From contig CAZXID010000018.1 in NCBI GenBank assembly GCA_964640325.1, positions 1 to 42,396 on the forward strand: DNA of 42,396 bases, written 5' to 3'. A program made the translations under genes and the position numbers. Below, one piece after another: positions 38,241 to 42,396 of this stretch (positions are counted from its first letter, which is position 1; each line of letters opens with the position of its first letter). This stretch comes from DAOQAU01 sp964640325. GTDB taxonomy: Bacteria; Cyanobacteriota; Vampirovibrionia; Gastranaerophilales; Gastranaerophilaceae. The notes under the pieces are model-generated. The model worked only from the letters and a program-made list of their open reading frames with translations. It had not been told where the DNA came from and ran no database searches.

Positions 38241-38945
38241 TTAATTTGTTTGAACAAACAGACTGATAATTTCGTTTAAAGCGGAATACTGTCTGTGATA
38301 ACTTTGAGATTGTTTTTCAAGTGCAATTATCTGTTTTTTGTATTCCTGAATTGTATTTTGGCACTCTCTTGCAGAGTTTTTTAGTCCTTCTTGCGTTTGC
38401 TGAGCTTCTTGAAGAACGTTTCGCATAGAAATACCAAGGGCTTCCATTGTTTGTTTTATAATTTGCGCGCCTGTGGTTCTTGTAACTCCTGAAGGCAATT
38501 GTCCTATAAGTTTTTTCAAAACTGCAATATTGCTTGGTATTTCAAAATTTTCAAGTTCTTTTGAAAAATTTTCGGAAACAAGCGGTTGAGAGTTCATGGG
38601 TATAGAATAATTTTGAGACGGAACCGTTGTAGTCGCTGAGTTCTCAAAAACCCTTTCTTCACTAATAAAATCTGTCTTAGAAGAAAAATCTTGCTCCCCG
38701 CCTAAATCTAAATCATCATCTGAATCAAGCGAAGCAAGAAAATCATCCTCAGGCTCTTCTTCTTTCTGGGCAGGTATGGCAACACTCTGAGTTTGTTCAA
38801 AAAATCCGGGGATTTCATCCAAAAAAGTTGCTTCTTCTTTTTGTGCAGAAACAGACGAAACAGGATTGACCTCTATTTCTGATTGTTTTTTAAGTGCTTC
38901 GACAATTTTTTTGCCCACGCCCTCTGATAATTTGCTGTTAGCCAT
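38241..38945 (-). CDS. Hypothetical protein with acidic linker and coiled-coil tail
   Basis: The 234-aa protein has a short helical N-terminus (M-A-N-S-K-L-S-E-G-V-G-K-K-I-V-E-A-L), an acidic Ser/Asp/Glu-rich linker (residues 45-130, D-S-D-D-D-L-D-L-G-G), and a C-terminal helical part (150-234) rich in Gln, ending in a coiled coil. It lacks a signal peptide, membrane segment or known motif. An AGGGGAA ribosome site precedes the ATG. I do not recognise it. The layout suggests a scaffold or polar organiser protein, but this is only an impression. Confidence 0.75.
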   Translation of the reverse strand: MANSKLSEGVGKKIVEALKKQSEIEVNPVSSVSAQKEEATFLDEIPGFFEQTQSVAIPAQKEEEPEDDFLASLDSDDDLDLGGEQDFSSKTDFISEERVFENSATTTVPSQNYSIPMNSQPLVSENFSKELENFEIPSNIAVLKKLIGQLPSGVTRTTGAQIIKQTMEALGISMRNVLQEAQQTQEGLKNSARECQNTIQEYKKQIIALEKQSQSYHRQYSALNEIISLFVQTN

Positions 38946-39162
38946 ATTTTTCCCCTATTTACATTCTTTATATTAATTCATTATAATAAAAAAATTTTTT
39001 TTTAACAGAAAACATTAATTTATGTGAAATAAGAGAATTAAAAATTTGTAACAAAATATATCAAATTTTTAAATTTTTCACAATGAGATATAGAAAATAT
39101 ATGAAATTGATGTACAATAATATTAAATAAAAAAATTAAACGTATTTTACAGGAGGTTTTAA

Positions 39163-39351
39163 ATGGCTAGAATATTGGTTTCAATGCCCGATGAATTTTT
39201 AGATAAAGTTGATGTGCTTGCAAACGACGAACAAAGAACCAGAAGCGAACTCGTAAGAGAAGCCCTGAGAAACTACATTAAGCGCGCAAGAGTTGCAAAT
39301 CCCCAAAAAGCAATAGAAAACGCCAAAATTCTTGATGAACTTTTAGATTAA
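39163..39351 (+). CDS. Ribbon-helix-helix (CopG-type) regulator
   Basis: A 62-aa protein with the RHH pattern: strand M-A-R-I-L-V-S-M-P-D-E-F-L, helix D-K-V-D-V-L-A-N-D-E-Q, then R-T-R-S-E-L-V-R-E-A-L-R-N-Y-I-K. RHH proteins bind DNA as dimers through the strand pair and act as repressors or antitoxins. No toxin gene is adjacent, so a stand-alone regulator is more likely. It has the strongest ribosome site of the window (AGGAGG), suggesting high expression. It stops 2 nt before the convergent next gene. Confidence 0.9.
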   Translation: MARILVSMPDEFLDKVDVLANDEQRTRSELVREALRNYIKRARVANPQKAIENAKILDELLD

Positions 39352-39353
39352 AA

Positions 39354-40328
39354 TCAAGCCATATCCGCTTGATTATCAATTTCAATAGTGTATCTTATAA
39401 CGTAATTAACCATCAAAAGCAAAAACGGATTAATTTCTGTTGTATTTGACATATTAACTTTTGCCTGACGGGTTTGATTTTGAGAATTTTTTGCCTGTTT
39501 TTGATCAAAAATTATGTTAGAAGTTATAGCATGTGTGCTTACTTCTGCTTTTAGTTTTTGTAAAAGTTCGTCTTTTGGAAATTCTTCAGAGCAATTAATC
39601 AAAATTGTCATCGAATTGCCCACCCCAAGAATCAATGTTGCTTTGACATTACCATAGTTCTTGGTTGAAATCAAAATCGTTATGGATGATTCTGATTCGC
39701 CCTTTTCATTTTCATAGGTTTCCACTTCAAGCTCAAAATCCTTATCCTGAGGCAGCGGAATCCAAGGCAAATAAAGAAGCATCAAATTTTTAATGGTGCT
39801 TGAATTCTTTTCCCCTAACGTAGAAACACAAGCATTGATAAGCTTCATAGTATCTTTTATTTGTGAAAGATCTGAAATACCTTGTTTTGAAGCATTCGCC
39901 ATATCCCCGATAAGCCTGTTGACAGCTTCTTTGCCGCGCCCCTGAAGAAAAAGAACTATCTGATTTATATCAATGTTTTTGGCAATAAGCGTGGAAGTTT
40001 GCCCAGTTGCAGTAGTAGCATTTTGAACAATCCCCAAGAACTCTTTTAAATCTTTTGGTAACTGCATTGATTCTTTTACATAAAGAGCCTTATCCAAACT
40101 ATCTATATGATTCATCTGCAAAGGCTTATAAACTATAGGCTGACGAGTCACAGGGGTCAAAATAATTGGCTTTAGAATAACTTTTTGCTGCACAGAGTTT
40201 AAACTCTGTGTAAATGTTTCATTGGCAACTTTCGACTTCTGTGTCATTTCTGTTGAAGAGCCCTTTAAGCCCGTCATTGAAGCGTTTGCAAGCTTATTCA
40301 AAAAATTACCCAAATTAAAATCAGCCAT
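39354..40328 (-). CDS. Hypothetical protein, weakly FliK-like C-terminal half
   Basis: The 324-aa protein (from the ATG at 40328) starts M-A-D-F-N-L-G-N-F-L-N-K-L. The N-terminal half is helical and Gln/Thr/Lys rich. The C-terminal part has Y-L-P-W-I-P-L-P, then strands S-S-I-T-I-L-I-S-T-K-N-Y-G-N-V-K-A-T-L-I-L-G, a layout reminiscent of the FliK hook-length domain. That comparison is weak and by eye. There is no ribosome site; CATAAT ends six bases before the ATG. It lies 42 nt after the amidase gene, on the same strand. An alternative TTG start lies nine codons upstream. Confidence 0.7.
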   Translation of the reverse strand: MADFNLGNFLNKLANASMTGLKGSSTEMTQKSKVANETFTQSLNSVQQKVILKPIILTPVTRQPIVYKPLQMNHIDSLDKALYVKESMQLPKDLKEFLGIVQNATTATGQTSTLIAKNIDINQIVLFLQGRGKEAVNRLIGDMANASKQGISDLSQIKDTMKLINACVSTLGEKNSSTIKNLMLLYLPWIPLPQDKDFELEVETYENEKGESESSITILISTKNYGNVKATLILGVGNSMTILINCSEEFPKDELLQKLKAEVSTHAITSNIIFDQKQAKNSQNQTRQAKVNMSNTTEINPFLLLMVNYVIRYTIEIDNQADMA

Positions 40329-40334
40329 ATTAAC

Positions 40335-40340
40335 ATTATG
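40335..40340 (-). promoter_or_regulatory. Possible -10 box giving a leaderless start at 40328
   Basis: CATAAT on the minus strand, six bases before the ATG; TTGCTT lies 16 bases upstream as a partial -35. It is inside a possible operon, so it may be internal or fortuitous. Confidence 0.35.
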
Positions 40341-40370
40341 CTGATTTTTATTCAAAAAGCAACATGTTTA

Positions 40371-41078
40371 TTATTTAATCAAATCTTTTCTGCCAAAAAA
40401 AGGATTAAAAGGCTCTGGCCTAAATAGCGGACGCTTTCTAAGCAATTCAAAACCGGCTGTAGGCTTGCGTTGGATTTTCTTTTTGACAGGAAGCCGTAAA
40501 TAATCCCTTATACCCTCAACAATACATTGTGCTGAAATATCTTGATAACCCTGTTGGTTCAAGATTTTCAACTCTTTACTGTTTGACATGTGCCCAATTT
40601 CAACTAAAACTGAAGGGACAATATTTGAAGCCTGCAAAACATAAAGCCTTTCGGCCCAAATGGAGTTTACACCGTTATTTGGGATAGTCGTATCATTTTT
40701 AAACCATTTATTCATAGTTTCGGCAAGGGGCATGCTTTTTTCTCCAAAAGCAAAAATGGTTTCGCCCGAATTATGCCTAAATCCAGCCGGTTTTGAATCA
40801 TGATGAATAGAAACAAACAAATCAGCCCTTACTGATTGCTGAATATCTCTAATCATAGGCAAAGACATATTATCCAAATAAATAACTTCAGCACCTAACT
40901 TCATCAGTTTTCTTCTGACATTTACAGCAACCTTATCATTCAGGTCTGCCTCTTTAATGACTTTTTTGCCCAACCGCGCCTTAGCTCCTTCATCAATTAA
41001 AGAAGGTCCTTTACGCGCCCCATGTCCGGGATTAATAATTATAATTTTACCCTCTAAAGGTAATCTAAAACGTCCCAT
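40371..41078 (-). CDS. N-acetylmuramoyl-L-alanine amidase (Amidase_3)
   Basis: The enzyme cuts the amide bond between MurNAc and the stem peptide. The zinc ligands are visible: H19 in N-P-G-H-G, E43 in I-K-E-A-D-L-N, H92 in S-I-H-H-D, and the catalytic E160 in L-V-E-I-G-H-M-S-N. The domain fills almost the whole 235-aa protein. There is no signal peptide and no SH3 or AMIN module, so export is unclear. The C-terminal 35 residues are Arg/Pro/Phe rich. AAGGA lies before the ATG. It may remodel the wall for division or for an envelope complex. Confidence 0.93.
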   Translation of the reverse strand: MGRFRLPLEGKIIIINPGHGARKGPSLIDEGAKARLGKKVIKEADLNDKVAVNVRRKLMKLGAEVIYLDNMSLPMIRDIQQSVRADLFVSIHHDSKPAGFRHNSGETIFAFGEKSMPLAETMNKWFKNDTTIPNNGVNSIWAERLYVLQASNIVPSVLVEIGHMSNSKELKILNQQGYQDISAQCIVEGIRDYLRLPVKKKIQRKPTAGFELLRKRPLFRPEPFNPFFGRKDLIK

Positions 41079-41178
41079 AAAAATCCTTATCCCCTATATT
41101 TATATAAAGATTTTTATTTAAAAAAAATTGTTTCTTATTAAAATAAATTTGCGATAATTTAACATAATTTAACTAAAC

Positions 41179-41220
41179 AACAAAAAGGCGGGCTTTTTTA
41201 AAAAAGCCCGCCTTTTTGTT
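41179..41220 (-). terminator. Terminator of tuf
   Basis: A perfect 21-bp palindrome with no spare loop (41179-41199 / 41200-41220), GGCGGGC core flanked by A- and T-runs, lying 12 nt after the tuf stop. Confidence 0.93.
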
Positions 41221-41232
41221 ATATTATTTAAC

Positions 41233-42396
41233 TTAAGCGATAATTTTATCAACTACGCCTGAACCAACGGTTCTTCCGCCTTCTCTGATAGCGAATCTCA
41301 TACCGGCTTCAATCGCAACAGGAGCAATCAATTCGACTTCCATAATTACGTTGTCGCCAGGCATAACCATTTCGCCTTCAAATTTAATTGATCCGGTTAC
41401 GTCAGTTGTTCTGATGTAGAACTGAGGCCTGTACCCGGGGAAAAATGGAGTGTGACGTCCACCTTCTTCTTTTGTCAAAACGTAAACGTTAGCTGTGAAT
41501 TTTGTGTGAGGTTTGATTGAACCGATAGCAGCGATAACCTGACCTCTTTGGATTTCAGTTTTATCAACACCACGAAGCAATAAACCAACGTTGTCACCTG
41601 CTAAACCTTCGTCAAGAAGCTTTCTGAACATTTCAACACCGGTAACTGTTGTTTTCTTGGTTTCACCAAATCCAACAATTTCAACCTCGCCTTGAACCTT
41701 AACGCGCCCTCTTTCAATCCTTCCGGTTGCAACTGTACCACGGCCGGTAATTGAGAAAACATCTTCAACAGGCATCAATAACGGTTTGTCTAATTCTCTT
41801 TCAGGAGTTGGGATGTAACTGTCGATTGCATCCATCAATTCCCAAATTTTATCAACCCATTTATCTTCGCCCCTTTGAATTTTCGGATTGGCAGCTACGG
41901 CTTCAAGAGCTTTAAGAGCTGAACCGTGGATGAATGGAGTGTTGTCGCCGTCAAGTTCATAAGAAGTCAACAATTCTCTAACTTCCATTTCAACCAATTC
42001 CAACAACTCAGGATCATCAACCATATCACATTTATTCATAAATACGACCAATTTAGGAACGCCAACCTGTCTTGCCAACAAGATGTGTTCACGAGTTTGA
42101 GGCATAGCACCGTCTGTTGCAGCTACTACAAGAATAGCTCCGTCCATCTGAGCAGCACCTGTAATCATATTTTTTACATAGTCTGCGTGACCCGGACAGT
42201 CAACGTGTGCATAGTGTCTTGAATCTGTTTCGTACTCAACGTGCGCAGTAGAGATGGTAATACCTCTTGCTTTTTCTTCAGGAGCAGCGTCGATTTCATC
42301 GAATTTTTTTGCTTGCGCTTTACCTGCTGCAGCCATTGTTCCTGTAATTGCTGCTGTTAATGTTGTTTTACCGTGGTCAACGTGGCCTACTGTACC
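41233..42396 (-). CDS. tuf: Elongation factor Tu, start outside the window
   Basis: EF-Tu brings aminoacyl-tRNA to the ribosome as a GTP complex. The frame is open to the right edge, where G-T-V-G-H-V-D-H-G-K-T-T gives the P-loop. D-C-P-G-H-A-D-Y-V-K (G3), N-K-C-D (G4) and G-S-A-L-K (G5) follow, then domains 2 and 3 (P-F-F-P-G-Y-R-P-Q-F-Y-I-R-T-T-D-V-T-G, M-R-F-A-I-R-E-G-G-R-T-V-G-S-G-V-V). The visible 387 residues lack only about ten at the N-terminus. The usual partners rpsL, rpsG and fusA would lie outside the window. Confidence 0.98.
   Translation of the reverse strand, partial: GTVGHVDHGKTTLTAAITGTMAAAGKAQAKKFDEIDAAPEEKARGITISTAHVEYETDSRHYAHVDCPGHADYVKNMITGAAQMDGAILVVAATDGAMPQTREHILLARQVGVPKLVVFMNKCDMVDDPELLELVEMEVRELLTSYELDGDNTPFIHGSALKALEAVAANPKIQRGEDKWVDKIWELMDAIDSYIPTPERELDKPLLMPVEDVFSITGRGTVATGRIERGRVKVQGEVEIVGFGETKKTTVTGVEMFRKLLDEGLAGDNVGLLLRGVDKTEIQRGQVIAAIGSIKPHTKFTANVYVLTKEEGGRHTPFFPGYRPQFYIRTTDVTGSIKFEGEMVMPGDNVIMEVELIAPVAIEAGMRFAIREGGRTVGSGVVDKIIA

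Overview
The window looks like chromosomal DNA from an AT-rich bacterium of the cyanobacterial sister lineage Vampirovibrionia (Melainabacteria), most likely a gut-type Gastranaerophilales. This is inferred from remembered protein style: enolase, HolB, PGI and the protein starting MGMAASQARF resemble that group, and several hypothetical proteins carry a short N-terminal V-x-F-[TK]-[GS] motif. No search was run. Most of the window is housekeeping DNA, dense in genes and switching strand often.

Layout. 1-3012: rpmE and thyX, whose 3' end has been duplicated around an inserted LysM gene. 3014-5831: a kinase-like repeat protein and prfA. 6011-11719: a plus-strand operon ylxR-infB-rbfA-truB followed by a DUF2993-like exported protein, a GerMN protein and a HicB-like small protein. 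11773-16997: a lineage-type hypothetical protein, a GC-rich structured segment, panD and dnaE. 17000-20743: an exported protein, tRNA-Leu(CAA) with a duplicated 3' end, pgi and a hypothetical cargo-like protein. 20867-25414 (minus): infA-rpmJ-rpsM-rpsK-rpsD-rpoA-rplQ-rplM-rpsI, with rpmJ too short for routine ORF calling. 25863-30778: a small protein, then on the minus strand fliO-neuB-HAD phosphatase-TPR-lysC. 30844-35789: a histidine kinase, glmU, eno, rsmD and a small protein. 36398-42396: holB, a TPR protein, two lineage proteins, a CopG-like regulator, a cell-wall amidase, and tuf cut by the right edge.

The least expected content is between the genes. (1) Two loci, the thyX 3' end (69-bp identical repeat) and the tRNA-Leu 3' end (23-bp identical repeat), show the signature of insertion into a gene 3' end with duplication of that end. 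(2) Several spacers, above all in the ribosomal operon, hold hairpins built from tandem 8-mers or 7-mers that abut or overlap stop codons; two of them are clearly homologous and differ by exactly one 8-mer. (3) Four genes have a -10 box ending 6-7 nt before the start codon with no Shine-Dalgarno sequence, which suggests leaderless mRNAs. (4) A perfect 17-bp inverted repeat lies inside the truB coding sequence.

Functionally the window covers translation (release factor, IF1, IF2, ribosomal proteins, EF-Tu, ribosome maturation), replication (DnaE, delta prime), envelope building (GlmU, amidase, LysM, NeuB-type sugar synthesis) and central metabolism (PGI, enolase, PanD, aspartokinase). A FliO-like protein points to a flagellar or related export apparatus, and its tight spacing with neuB suggests a link between surface-sugar synthesis and that apparatus. 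No CRISPR array, transposase, integrase or rRNA was seen.
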